Assembly: GCF_014649735.1 (NCBI RefSeq)
Contig: NZ_BMTP01000004.1
Location: 186,001-250,000 of the forward strand
Origin: Streptomyces lavendofoliae
GTDB lineage: Bacteria; Actinomycetota; Actinomycetes; Streptomycetales; Streptomycetaceae
Length of the DNA: 64,000 nt
Direction: 5' to 3'
Made by a program: the position numbers and the translations under genes. Below the pieces are notes generated by a model. That model was not told the origin of the DNA. It was given only the letters and a program-made list of their open reading frames with translations, and searched no databases. Below, in pieces: positions 21,155 to 29,515 of the stretch (within the stretch, counting starts at the first letter, position 1; each line of letters begins with the position of its first letter).

Positions 21155-22255
21155 TCAGCCGGCGATGTCCTCGTAACCGGCGACTTCGCGCGGGCTGCGC
21201 GGGCCCGGGCCCACGTACCGCGCCGAGGGCCGGACCAGGCGGCCGGTGCGCTTCTGCTCCAGGATGTGCGCCGACCAGCCGGCCGTGCGGGCGCAGGTGA
21301 ACATGGACGTGAACATGTGCGCCGGGACCTCCGCGAAGTCCAGCATGATCGCGGCCCAGAACTCCACGTTCGTCGCCAGGACGCGGTCGGGGCGGCGGTT
21401 GTGCAGCTCCTCCAGCGCGGCCTTCTCCAGCGCCTCGGCGACCTCGAAGCGCGGTGCGCCGAGCTCCTTGGCGGTGCGCCGCAGCACGCGGGCGCGCGGG
21501 TCCTCGGCGCGGTAGACGCGGTGGCCGAAGCCCATCAGGCGCTCGCCCTTGTCGAGGGCCTGGCGGACGTAGGCGCCGGCGTCCCCGGTGCGCTCGATCT
21601 CCTCGATCATGCCGAGCACGCGGGACGGCGCCCCGCCGTGCAGCGGGCCCGACATGGCGCCGACGGCACCCGACAGGGCGGCGGCCACGTCCGCGCCGGT
21701 GGAGGCGATGACGCGGGCGGTGAAGGTGGAGGCGTTCATGCCGTGCTCGGCGGCGGACGTCCAGTACGCGTCGACGGCCTTGACGTGCTTGGGGTCCGGC
21801 TCACCGCGCCAGCGGATCATGAACCGCTCGACGACCGACTCCGCCTTGTCGATCTCGCTCTGCGGGACCATCGGAAGGCCCTGTCCGCGCGCCGACTGGG
21901 CGACGTACGACAGCGCCATGACGGCGGCGCGCGCCAGGTCGTGGCGGGCCTCCTCCACGTCGATGTCGAGGAGCGGTTTCAGGCCCCACACGGGTGCCAG
22001 CATGGCGAGCGCGGACTGGACGTCGACGCGGATGTCACCGGAGTGCACCGGGATCGGGAACGGCTCGGCGGGCGGCAGGCCGGGGTTGAACGCCCCGTCG
22101 ACCAGCAGGCCCCAGACGTTGCCGAAGGAGACCTGACCCACCAGGTCCTCGATGTCGACGCCCCGGTAGCGCAGGGCGCCGCCCTCCTTGTCCGGTTCGG
22201 CGATCTCCGTCTCGAACGCGACGACTCCTTCGAGTCCGGGTACGAAGTCGGACAT
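21155..22255 (-). CDS. Citrate synthase/methylcitrate synthase family protein
   Basis: A 366-residue type-II-like citrate synthase; condenses oxaloacetate with acetyl-CoA or propionyl-CoA. Catalytic histidines lie in [12 protein letters not shown] and [14 protein letters not shown]; the C-terminal aspartate region is in [15 protein letters not shown]. The product is somewhat short for a main TCA enzyme and matches the citrate synthase 2 group found beside pdxH in Streptomyces. The ATG start has AGGAG seven bases upstream; the frame extends upstream without a ribosome site. It diverges from pdxH across a 240-base promoter region. Confidence 0.93.
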   Translation of the reverse strand: MSDFVPGLEGVVAFETEIAEPDKEGGALRYRGVDIEDLVGQVSFGNVWGLLVDGAFNPGLPPAEPFPIPVHSGDIRVDVQSALAMLAPVWGLKPLLDIDVEEARHDLARAAVMALSYVAQSARGQGLPMVPQSEIDKAESVVERFMIRWRGEPDPKHVKAVDAYWTSAAEHGMNASTFTARVIASTGADVAAALSGAVGAMSGPLHGGAPSRVLGMIEEIERTGDAGAYVRQALDKGERLMGFGHRVYRAEDPRARVLRRTAKELGAPRFEVAEALEKAALEELHNRRPDRVLATNVEFWAAIMLDFAEVPAHMFTSMFTCARTAGWSAHILEQKRTGRLVRPSARYVGPGPRSPREVAGYEDIAG

Positions 22256-22495
22256 CAGGCGGCTCCTCGTGAGGTGTGCGGCAGGTCGGGGTGTCTTCCG
22301 GGTGATGCGGTGATGCCCCGTAAGGCTGGTGGTCGTCCTCACCGTCGTAGGGAGGGAACAGTGACCCAGCCCAAGAGTCTGTCGGGTTCACCCGATGCGG
22401 GGAAGCGTGACATCCGGCACACTCCGCCGAACCGGTCAGGGAGATTAGTGGCACGCGGTGCCGGGCAGACTGGGCCGCTGCGGCAGGATGGCCCT
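22256..22495. promoter_or_regulatory. Divergent promoter region citrate synthase / pdxH
   Basis: 240 bases between divergent starts. It contains the AGGAG ribosome site of the citrate synthase gene (minus) and AGGA for pdxH. No clear operator symmetry was found. Confidence 0.4.
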
Positions 22496-23167
22496 GTGAC
22501 AGACGCTCTCGACCCAGCAGCTCTCGATCCCGCCGACATGCGCGAGCAGTACCGCACCGCCGAGTTCGTGGAGGCGGACCTCGCGGCCGAGCCGATGGAG
22601 CAGTTCGCCCGGTGGTTCGCGCAGGCCGCCGACAGCGACGCGATCACCGAGCCCAACGCCATGGTCGTCTCCACCGCCACGCCCGACGGCCGGCCCTCCT
22701 CGCGGACGGTGCTGCTGAAGCACTACGACGAACGAGGGTTCGTCTTCTTCACCAACTACGGCTCCCGCAAGGGCGTGGAGCTGGAGACCAACCCGCACGT
22801 CTCGCTCCTCTTCCCCTGGCACCCCGTCGCCCGCCAGGTGCTCGTCACCGGGACCGCGAGCCGCGTCGGCCGGGACGAGACGGCCGCCTACTTCCGCACC
22901 CGCCCGCACGGCTCCCAGCTCGGCGCCTGGGCGAGCGAGCAGTCCTCCGTGATCGCCTCACGCGCGGAGCTGCTCGCCCGGTACGAGGAACTCGCGGCCC
23001 GCTACCCGGAGGGCGAGCAGGTGCCCGTCCCGCCGCACTGGGGCGGGTTCCGGGTCGCGCCCGCGACGGTCGAGTTCTGGCAGGGCCACGAGAACCGCCT
23101 GCACGACCGGCTGCGGTACGTGCGCGAGGGCGGAGCCGCCTGGCGGGTCGAGCGGCTGGCGCCTTAG
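22496..23167 (+). CDS. pdxH: Pyridoxine/pyridoxamine 5'-phosphate oxidase
   Basis: FMN-dependent enzyme making pyridoxal 5'-phosphate, 223 residues. Family motifs: [23 protein letters not shown] for FMN/PLP binding, [16 protein letters not shown], and the C-terminal [14 protein letters not shown]. The GTG start has AGGA about eight bases upstream and gives the usual start before [12 protein letters not shown] shorter paralog-like FMN protein occurs at 47632-48288. The gene is divergent from the citrate synthase gene. Confidence 0.95.
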   Translation: MTDALDPAALDPADMREQYRTAEFVEADLAAEPMEQFARWFAQAADSDAITEPNAMVVSTATPDGRPSSRTVLLKHYDERGFVFFTNYGSRKGVELETNPHVSLLFPWHPVARQVLVTGTASRVGRDETAAYFRTRPHGSQLGAWASEQSSVIASRAELLARYEELAARYPEGEQVPVPPHWGGFRVAPATVEFWQGHENRLHDRLRYVREGGAAWRVERLAP

Positions 23168-23617
23168 GAGCCGGGGAAGCCGGCGGGCGCGAGGGGGCCG
23201 CCGGGCCGGCGCCGTCCGGACCAGGGGTTCGCCGGTTCGGCCGGGGCGGCCCCGGCGCCGTCCGGACAAGCGGAAACCCGCGGGCTCTGGCTCTCCTGAC
23301 GGAGAGGCCGGCCGGATGTGCCGGCGAACCCGCGGGTCGGTGACTGCTTGGGATTGCGGCAGGAGGCCTGCCGACATTGCACAGAGTGCGACGACGGGCC
23401 TCAGCCCGCAGTCACCTCACGCATCCGAAAAGAAACCACTTCCGGATCACCTCCTTTCTTCGTGTGCTCCACACCCTAGGAACCCCGCCCGCGCCCCACA
23501 ACCGGTTTTTCGCACCGGGTGATTTCCGGGAACCGGCTGTGCTCTGGGTCACGTTCCAGTTGAATGGCCGGTGGCGTGCACATGCACGTGAGTACACGTC
23601 CTGCAGGGGGTGCCGGG
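23168..23617. other. Structured 450-base intergenic region with minus-strand perfect Shine-Dalgarno and mini-ORF
   Basis: No long gene. On the minus strand AAAGGAGGTGATCC (part of 23459-23444, complementary to the 3' end of 16S rRNA) precedes a GTG ten bases on, giving a 12-codon frame VVSFRMREVTAG ending at 23401. Downstream on that strand are hairpins GGCAGG-AGG-CCTGCC (23358-23372), CTCTCC-TGAC-GGAGAG (23291-23306) and two CCCGCGGG palindromes (23278-23285, 23330-23337). Read on the plus strand, 23444-23459 equals the last bases of 16S rRNA. It looks like a structured leader, but no minus-strand gene follows before the pdxH 3' end. The right part is the promoter zone of the PAS gene. Confidence 0.5.
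23401..23439 (-). CDS. Possible 12-residue leader peptide
   Basis: GTG start 10 bases after an AGGAGG (23455-23450) that is part of a 14-base complement to 16S rRNA; the product VVSFRMREVTAG ends in TGA, which lies in the loop of a small hairpin (CGGGC-CTCA-GCCCG on the plus strand). The ribosome site is the strongest in the window, which is why I list such a short frame. No homolog or function is known to me. Confidence 0.3.
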   Translation of the reverse strand: MVSFRMREVTAG

Positions 23618-24931
23618 ATGAGTGCGTCCAGGAGCGAGACCGCGAAGGCCCTGGGGCCCGGGGCGGATCTGCTCGCCGCGCTGCTCGACGGGATGGACGC
23701 CGCGCTGTGCGCGTTCGACGCCCACGGGGTGATCACCCACTGGAACCGCGAGGCCGAGCGGATCCTCGGGTGGAGCGCCGAGGAGGCCGTCGGGCGCAGC
23801 GGGTTCGCCGGGTGGGCCGTGCGCAGCGCCGACGCCGGCGACGTCCACCGCCGTCTGATGGCCGTCATGGACGCGCCCGGCCGCCAGGTGCACGAGTTCG
23901 CCCTCGTCCGCAAGGACGGCGGGCGGGTGCTGGTGCGGACCCAGTCGGCCGGGGTGCGGGGCGCGGACGGCGCACCGGCCGGGGTGTACTGCGCCTTCAG
24001 CGAGGTGCACGCCCAGATCGACCTTGAGCGGTCGATCGCCCTGAGCGAGGCCCTCTTCGACGACGCCTCCTGGGGCGTCGTCCTCGTCGACGTGGACCTC
24101 CGCCCCACCGTGGTCAACGCCCACGCCGCGCGGGCCCTGGGCGCCTCCCGTACCTCGCTGCTGGGCCGGCCGCTCGGGGAGCTGGTCGTGCAGGGCGTGG
24201 AGGAACTGGAGGGCGCCCTCCACCACGTACTGGCCGAAGGCGCGCCCCGGGCCCTCGTCGAGCTGTGGGTGACGCTCCGGACGCCGGAGGGGGAGCTGCG
24301 GCGCTGCTGGCGCAGCGGCTTCCTGCGGCTGGCGTCACCGCTCGCGGAGGAGCCGGTGCCGCTGGGCATCGGGTGGCTGTTCCAGGACGTCACGGACGCC
24401 AAGCTGGCGGAGCGGGAGGCCGACCGGCTGCGGTTCCGGACCAGTCAGCTGCACCGGGCGGGCAACGCGGCCGCGGAGTGCGAGGACCCCATGGAGGCGG
24501 CGGCCGTCCACCTGGACTTCGCGCTGGCCGGTTTCGCCGACCACGCCCTGGTGGACCTGGCCGAGGGCGAGCGCCTCGTCCGGGCGGTCGCCTCCCCGGC
24601 CGGTGCGCCCGGGCCGGTGGCCCGTCCGGCCGGCGCCGGCATCCCGGTCCGGTACGCGGCGGGGCACCCCGCCCTCCAGGCGGTGGACCGGTTGGGTTCC
24701 GTGCGGGCGAGCGCCTCGTCGGAGGACTGGGCGGTCGAGCGGCAGTGGCCTCGGGAGGCGGCGCACGCGCTGTGCGCGGTGCTCCGCAGCCGGGGCCGGA
24801 CGGTGGGCGTGGTGACCTTCCTGCGCTCCGGCAACCGCCCGGCCTTCGAGCGCCCGGACGCGGTCTACGCCGAGAGCGTCGCCGCGCGCGTGGCGGCGGC
24901 GGTCGACCTGGCGGGCGCGGCCGGGGGATGA
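23618..24931 (+). CDS. PAS-domain sensor protein (two PAS, GAF-like C-terminus, no output phosphatase)
   Basis: A 437-residue soluble signalling protein. PAS 1 (about 15-135) has MDAALCAFDAHGVITHWNREAERILGWSAEEAVG; PAS 2 (about 145-280) has SWGVVLVDVDLRPTVVNAHAARALG; residues about 290-430 resemble the GAF-like regulatory part that normally precedes a SpoIIE/PP2C phosphatase in Streptomyces. The phosphatase itself is absent, so the protein may be a sensor partner acting in trans. I chose ATG 23618 because AGGGGG lies about eight bases upstream; ATGs at 23564 and 23582 are alternatives without a clear ribosome site. Confidence 0.8.
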   Translation: MSASRSETAKALGPGADLLAALLDGMDAALCAFDAHGVITHWNREAERILGWSAEEAVGRSGFAGWAVRSADAGDVHRRLMAVMDAPGRQVHEFALVRKDGGRVLVRTQSAGVRGADGAPAGVYCAFSEVHAQIDLERSIALSEALFDDASWGVVLVDVDLRPTVVNAHAARALGASRTSLLGRPLGELVVQGVEELEGALHHVLAEGAPRALVELWVTLRTPEGELRRCWRSGFLRLASPLAEEPVPLGIGWLFQDVTDAKLAEREADRLRFRTSQLHRAGNAAAECEDPMEAAAVHLDFALAGFADHALVDLAEGERLVRAVASPAGAPGPVARPAGAGIPVRYAAGHPALQAVDRLGSVRASASSEDWAVERQWPREAAHALCAVLRSRGRTVGVVTFLRSGNRPAFERPDAVYAESVAARVAAAVDLAGAAGG

Positions 24932-25012
24932 GCGGCGCCGGGCGCCGTCCCGGGCGGGCGGCGGTGCGCGCGCCGGGAGCGGGTGCCGTCCCCAGGGCCG
25001 GTCCTCCGCACC

Positions 25013-25200
25013 CTGCCGGGCTCGCGTGCCCCGGCACGCGCGTCCGCCGCGTTGTCGTCGGTCGCCGATGGCCCCCGTCGGGAGGCTCCCTCCTCCGCCT
25101 CGCGTCCCCGCGCACCGGACCCCGCCCCCTGATCCGGCCCGATCCGGCCCGATCAGGCCCGATGCAGCCTCACCCGGCCCGACCCGAAAGACGGACCCTA
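25013..25200. repeat. Dispersed intergenic repeat, copy 1
   Basis: Starts TGCCGGGCTCGCGTGCCCCG and matches copy 2 at 47492-47634 closely over the first 30 bases, then in blocks (GGCTCCCTCCTCCGCC and others). Both copies sit immediately downstream of a minus-strand gene and end in its stop codon (CTA on the plus strand). It contains a GCGTGCCCCGGCACGC hairpin, so it may act as a terminator-type element. The part 24932-25012 holds nothing recognisable. Confidence 0.7.
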
Positions 25201-25965
25201 GTGGCGGAAGAAGATCCGGTCCGCGTACTCGCTCATCACGCGGCCGTTCCACTCGTGGCCGCCGTCGACGTTGCCCGAGCGCAGCAGCGGCGGTTCGATG
25301 CCGCGCGCCACCAGGGCCTCGGCGGCGGCCGCCATCACCGCCTGCATCAGGGCGCTGGTGACGACCGTGGACGCCGGAGCGAACGGCGCCTCGACACCCT
25401 CGTGGGTGAGTTCCGCGTCACCGACGGCGATCTTGGAGTCCAGGACGACGTCGCAGTGGTCCTTGAGGAAGGTGCCCGACACATGGCGGGATTTCGTCTC
25501 CCGCGCGTACGCCACCGACGTCACGCCGATGACCTTCAGGCCGAGCGCGCGGGCGTTCATCGCCATCTCGACGGGCAGCGCGTTGCGACCGGACAGCGAG
25601 ACGACGATCAGCACGTCGCCGGCCCTGGCGGGTGAGGAGTCGAGGACCGCGCCGGCCAGGCCGTCCACCCGCTCCAGGGCCGATCCCAGCGTGGCCGGCA
25701 TGACGTCGACGCCGACCACGCCCGGTACGGCGAGCAGGTTCACCAGCGCCAGTCCGCCGGCCCGGTACACCACGTCCTGGGCGGCGAGGGAGGAGTGGCC
25801 GGCGCCGAACGCGAAGAGCCGGCCGCCCCCGGCGACGGTGTCGGCGATGGCCTCGCCGGCGGCGGCGATGCCCGGTGCCTCCTCGTCGCGCACACGCTGG
25901 AGCAGGGCGATCGCGGCGTCGAAGAACCGTCCGGCCAGCTTGCTCTCACCGCTGGTGTCAGGCAT
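25198..25965 (-). CDS. SIS-domain protein (sugar-phosphate isomerase/binding family)
   Basis: A 255-residue SIS-fold protein of the kind annotated UPF0309 or N-acetylmuramic acid-6-phosphate etherase-like. The phosphosugar-binding loops are GRLFAFGAGHSSLAAQD and DVLIVVSLSGRNALPVEMA. Residues FGAGHS and SLSGRN are the expected phosphate contacts. ATG at 25965 was chosen because GAAGGGG lies upstream and the protein begins MPDTSGESKLAGRFFD; the frame is open for another 26 codons. It lies divergently from dmdR1. The actual substrate is unknown. Confidence 0.85.
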   Translation of the reverse strand: MPDTSGESKLAGRFFDAAIALLQRVRDEEAPGIAAAGEAIADTVAGGGRLFAFGAGHSSLAAQDVVYRAGGLALVNLLAVPGVVGVDVMPATLGSALERVDGLAGAVLDSSPARAGDVLIVVSLSGRNALPVEMAMNARALGLKVIGVTSVAYARETKSRHVSGTFLKDHCDVVLDSKIAVGDAELTHEGVEAPFAPASTVVTSALMQAVMAAAAEALVARGIEPPLLRSGNVDGGHEWNGRVMSEYADRIFFRH

Positions 25966-26117
25966 GGCGTCAGGCCCCTTCTCTCCGTGTCGCGGATCAC
26001 GTTGCGGTCTGGACCATTGCTCTGTCAATACCGGCTCGTCCACGGCGCGGCACGGTTGTCGGCGCGATGCGCAAGAATTGAGTCAGGGCCAGCGCACGAA
26101 TATCTCGAGGGGCACGA

Positions 26118-26810
26118 ATGTCCGGACTGATCGACACCACGGAGATGTATCTCCGCACCATCCTCGAGCTCGAAGAGGAAGGTGTGGTGCCCATGCGCGC
26201 CCGCATCGCCGAGCGGCTGGACCAGAGCGGGCCGACCGTCAGCCAGACGGTCGCCCGGATGGAGCGGGACGGTCTGGTGACCGTCGCGGGCGACCGGCAC
26301 CTGGAGCTGACCGACGAGGGACGCCGCCTGGCCACGCGCGTGATGCGCAAGCACCGGCTGGCCGAATGCCTGCTGGTCGATGTGATCGGCCTGGAGTGGG
26401 AGCAGGTCCACGCCGAGGCGTGCCGCTGGGAGCACGTGATGAGCGAGGCGGTGGAGCGCCGCGTGCTGGAGCTGCTGCGGCACCCCACCGAGTCGCCGTA
26501 CGGGAACCCGATCCCGGGCCTGGAGGAGCTGGGCGAGGAGGCGGGGTCCGAGGCGTTCCTGGACGAGGGCATGGTGTCGCTGGCCGAGCTGGACGCGGGC
26601 CCCGAGGGCAAGACCGTGGTGGTGCGCCGGATCGGCGAGCCGATCCAGACGGACGCCCAGCTGATGTACACCCTGCGCCGCGCGGGCGTGCAGCCCGGTT
26701 CGGTGGTGAGCGTCACGGAGTCGCCGGGCGGCGTGCTGGTCGGCAGCAGCGGCGAGGCCGCGGAGCTCGGCGCGGACGTCGCGTCGCACGTCTTCGTCGC
26801 CAAGCGCTGA
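26118..26810 (+). CDS. dmdR1: Iron-dependent repressor DmdR1 (DtxR/IdeR family)
   Basis: A 230-residue Fe(II)-activated repressor controlling siderophore and iron genes. All metal ligands occur at the canonical DtxR numbers: M10, C102, E105, H106 (site 2) and H79, E83, H98 (site 1). The wHTH covers about 4-65 (GPTVSQTVARMERDGLV), the dimerization domain about 65-140, and the SH3-like domain follows a flexible linker. ATG start. In S. coelicolor the opposite strand of dmdR1 encodes Adm; a long open minus-strand frame (26025-26789) is also present here. Confidence 0.95.
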   Translation: MSGLIDTTEMYLRTILELEEEGVVPMRARIAERLDQSGPTVSQTVARMERDGLVTVAGDRHLELTDEGRRLATRVMRKHRLAECLLVDVIGLEWEQVHAEACRWEHVMSEAVERRVLELLRHPTESPYGNPIPGLEELGEEAGSEAFLDEGMVSLAELDAGPEGKTVVVRRIGEPIQTDAQLMYTLRRAGVQPGSVVSVTESPGGVLVGSSGEAAELGADVASHVFVAKR

Positions 26811-27497
26811 CGCCCCGGCCGGCCGGGTCCCGGACCGCCCCCCGTCCGGACCGCCCCCCGTCCGGCCCGTCTCCCGGCCGCGACCGGTGCCCGGGCCGCC
26901 CCGCCGGGCCGCCCGCGAAGAGCCCCCTTGTCGGCCGCCCGGGGGGAGCGACCATGGCGGTACGCCCCGCCCGGGCGCGGCGGCGGACGAGGCTCGCCCC
27001 TTGGCGGGCGAGGGCCCGCTGAGGGCCGCCCCCGGCGTGCCGCGACGCGGGATCGGGACGCGGGCGAGCCGAGCCGGGCGCCGTCCGAGGGGGCGGAACG
27101 CGCTTTCGAGCGGATTGGCAGCGCACGGGCAACCGCCGTGCCAGTCTTGGCTGAGGCATATGACCTGAGCGGGCGGCGGCCCACGCTCCGCGCCCGGGGA
27201 GGGAGCAGGTTGATGCGCCCGCCGGGACGTCCTGAACAGGGCGAGGACCCCGGCGCCTCGCGGCGCCGGGGCCCGACCTCCCCTGTGTTGACCCGGAGCC
27301 CCGAGCTCTCAGGGTCTTTCCCCTCGGACCTTTTTCCCCGAGCGGTCCGCCTCCCGATGAAGATCTCCCCTCGGCGACGGCCGCCAATCCTTGAGCCGGG
27401 TCACTCGAACGAGCGGTGTTGCGGGCCGGAACCGCTTTTTCGAATGCAAGTTCGATAGTCTGACTCGCGCACGTGAGAGAAGGGGGTGTCAGGACAC
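26811..27497. other. 687-base intergenic region after dmdR1
   Basis: I see no convincing gene. 26811-26890 has short GC repeats (GGACCGCCCCCCGTCC twice). A 10-bp perfect hairpin CCCCGGCGCC-TCGC-GGCGCCGGGG lies at 27248-27271. The region from about 27290 is less GC-rich and holds the promoter and SOS-like box of the hydrolase gene. An open plus-strand frame 26928-27458 lacks domain features and normal composition. Confidence 0.6.
27440..27455. promoter_or_regulatory. Near-perfect LexA (SOS) box
   Basis: TCGAATGCAAGTTCGA matches the actinobacterial LexA site TCGAAC-N4-GTTCGA at 11 of 12 defined positions. It lies 42 bases before the hydrolase ATG, next to a possible -10 (GATAGT), where LexA would block transcription. 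Consensus is known for Mycobacterium/Streptomyces; the match was read by eye. Confidence 0.55.
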
Positions 27498-28367
27498 ATG
27501 GTGCGACGCATCGACCTGACCGGAGCCGACGGCTTACGCCTCGCCGCCTGGGAGTTCGCCGACCAGCCGAAGGACCGGCCGGCCGGTGACGCCGACCCGG
27601 CGCCCGGGGTCCTCCTCCTGCACGGGCTGATGGGCCGCGCCTCGCACTGGGCCCCCACCGCGCGCTGGCTCTCCGAGCGGTACCGCGCGGTCGCGCTCGA
27701 CCAGCGCGGGCACGGGCGCAGCGACAAGCCCGCCGAAGGCCCCTACACCCGCGAGGCGTACGTCGCCGACGCCGCGGCCGCGGTCGAGCAGCTCGGCCTC
27801 GCCCCGGTCACCCTCATCGGCCACTCCATGGGCGCCCTGACGGCCTGGCAGCTCGCCGCGGAGCGCCCCGACCTCGTACGGGCCCTGGTCATCTGCGACA
27901 TGCGGGCCTCCGCCCTGGGTGCCGCCTCGCAGCGGGAGTGGGAGGACTGGTTCCGGTCCTGGCCGCTGCCGTTCGCCACGCTCGCCGACGTACGGAAGTG
28001 GTTCGGCGAGGACGACCCGCGGGTGGAGCGCCCCAACCCGGCTCGCGGCGCGTTCTTCGCCGAGGTCATGGCCGAGGGGCCGGACGGCTGGCGGCCGCTG
28101 TTCTCCCGCCGCCGGATGCTCACGTCCCGCGAGACCTGGGTCTACGACGCCCACTGGGACTCGCTGGGCCAGGTCCGCTGCCCCACCCTCGTGGTCCGTG
28201 GCCTCGACGGCGAACTGGGCCGCGCGGAGGCCCAGGAGATGGTGCGGGTCCTCCCCCGGGGGCGGTACGCCGAGGTGCCGGACGCCGGCCATCTCGTCCA
28301 CTACGACCAGCCGGAGGGCTGGCGCGCCGCCCTGACGCCCTTCCTGGAGGACGTCAGCCCCTGCTGA
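27498..28367 (+). CDS. Alpha/beta hydrolase with a TTA codon
   Basis: A 289-residue alpha/beta-hydrolase. Oxyanion region LLHGLMGRASHW, nucleophile elbow GHSMGALTAW, and the C-terminal catalytic histidine in DAGHLVHYDQPEGW; the acid is probably in the strand around LVVRGLDGELG. Codon 13 is TTA (27534-27536), the rare leucine codon read only by bldA tRNA in Streptomyces, so translation should be developmentally controlled. A LexA-like box lies in the promoter. ATG 27498 was chosen over GTG 27486 because AGAAGGGG is then at a usable distance. The substrate is unknown. Confidence 0.88.
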   Translation: MVRRIDLTGADGLRLAAWEFADQPKDRPAGDADPAPGVLLLHGLMGRASHWAPTARWLSERYRAVALDQRGHGRSDKPAEGPYTREAYVADAAAAVEQLGLAPVTLIGHSMGALTAWQLAAERPDLVRALVICDMRASALGAASQREWEDWFRSWPLPFATLADVRKWFGEDDPRVERPNPARGAFFAEVMAEGPDGWRPLFSRRRMLTSRETWVYDAHWDSLGQVRCPTLVVRGLDGELGRAEAQEMVRVLPRGRYAEVPDAGHLVHYDQPEGWRAALTPFLEDVSPC

Positions 28368-28421
28368 GCGGCGCCCCCGGCGCGGCCCGGCGGAGCCGGT
28401 CGGCCCCGCGCGGCACGGCGT

Positions 28422-29099
28422 TCAGGACTGCCTGGCGCGGGCGTCCGCCGCCTCCCGGGCGCACGCGTACGCCAGCGGGCAGATCAGCTCCTCGACGTCC
28501 GGGAGCCACCGGTTCGCCGGCGTGGGGTGGCGCGCCCACTGCACCGCGCCGTACCCGCCCACCCGGGTCGGCGGGGCGGCCACGTACATCCCCTCGCCCC
28601 GGGCCACCAGGTCGATACCGCTCGGCGACCATCCCAGCTTGCGCACCAGGTCCGGCACCTTGGCGGCGGCACCCGGCAGGACGAAGAACATCATCCGGCG
28701 GTCCGGGGTGCAGGTGACCGGGCCGAGCGTCAGGTCCATCCGCTCCATCCGCGCCAGCGCCAGGAACCCCGCCGCCTCCGGGACGTCCAGCGCGTCGAAC
28801 GTGCGGCCCGTGGGGAGCAGGACGGACGCCCGGGGCTGCTTCCCCCACAGCCGGCGCGCCGCCACGGCACTGCCGGTCGCCTGCGTCGCCCAGTCCGGCC
28901 GGGCCGGGTGCGCCCCCGGCGCGGGGCAGGCGGTGTCGCCGCACGAGCACCGCGCCGTGCCGTCGACCGCCTCCAGCCAGGTGCCGGGGAACACGTCCCA
29001 GTGCCGCTCTTCCGCGTACCGCACGGCACTGTCCAGCAGCTGTTCGCCGCGCTGCTTGGGGATCTGTGCGGCTTCCGTGACTCCGATGGTCTCTTCCAC
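28422..29099 (-). CDS. Bifunctional DNA primase/polymerase-like protein (prim-pol N-terminal domain)
   Basis: A 225-residue protein of the small Streptomyces prim-pol-like family. It starts EETIGVTEAAQIPKQRG, then AVRYAEERHWDVFPGTWLE, and has a Cys cluster CSCGDTACPAPGAHPARPDW like the N-terminal prim-pol domain of replication proteins, but no helicase part and no clear catalytic triad. It may be a catalytically inert relative. The GTG start at 29099 was chosen because the protein then starts with this family's typical segment; the frame is open upstream. Confidence 0.75.
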   Translation of the reverse strand: MEETIGVTEAAQIPKQRGEQLLDSAVRYAEERHWDVFPGTWLEAVDGTARCSCGDTACPAPGAHPARPDWATQATGSAVAARRLWGKQPRASVLLPTGRTFDALDVPEAAGFLALARMERMDLTLGPVTCTPDRRMMFFVLPGAAAKVPDLVRKLGWSPSGIDLVARGEGMYVAAPPTRVGGYGAVQWARHPTPANRWLPDVEELICPLAYACAREAADARARQS

Positions 29100-29515
29100 G
29101 AAAGGACTCAACTTCCCTGCCCACCGGGGGTTACGGGGCGCGGGAAGGGAGGCCGAGGAGCATCGATTCGGCATCCGGGGCGCATGGAAGCACGGACGGG
29201 GGCGCGCATGGGCGCCGGGAGCGGAGCCCGGGTAGCCACTGTCGGGGGAGGTGGAAAAGTGGCGGACACTCGCCATCACACGGTGTGCCGGTGTTCCTCG
29301 TACGACCCGTCGGTCTTCGTCAACACCTGGCACGGGACCAGCCGTTCCGGTGCTTTCCGCTCACTTCGGTAACTGTGCGTGCTCCACACCGTCGTTCACC
29401 GGATTCCTCGGGGTTCGTCGGGCTCGTCAGTATTCGCAGGTCAACTTCTGCATTCTCCGCATATCAGCCGGGCAGTGATCAGCAGGACTGATCACCGCGG
29501 CAACAGGGGGTAGTC
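29100..29515. promoter_or_regulatory. Divergent 416-base promoter region
   Basis: Between the prim-pol gene and the TPR regulator. It contains a perfect 8-5-8 inverted repeat GTGATCAG-N5-CTGATCAC at 29475-29495, ending 20 bases before the regulator ATG and just before its CAGGGGG ribosome site, so it could be an autoregulatory operator or a translational hairpin. No other structure was recognised. Confidence 0.45.

Noticed and set aside
26928..27458. 176-codon plus-strand frame in the gap after dmdR1
   Set aside because: Pro/Arg/Gly-rich translation without domain features, no ribosome site, covers the hairpin and the promoter of the next gene.
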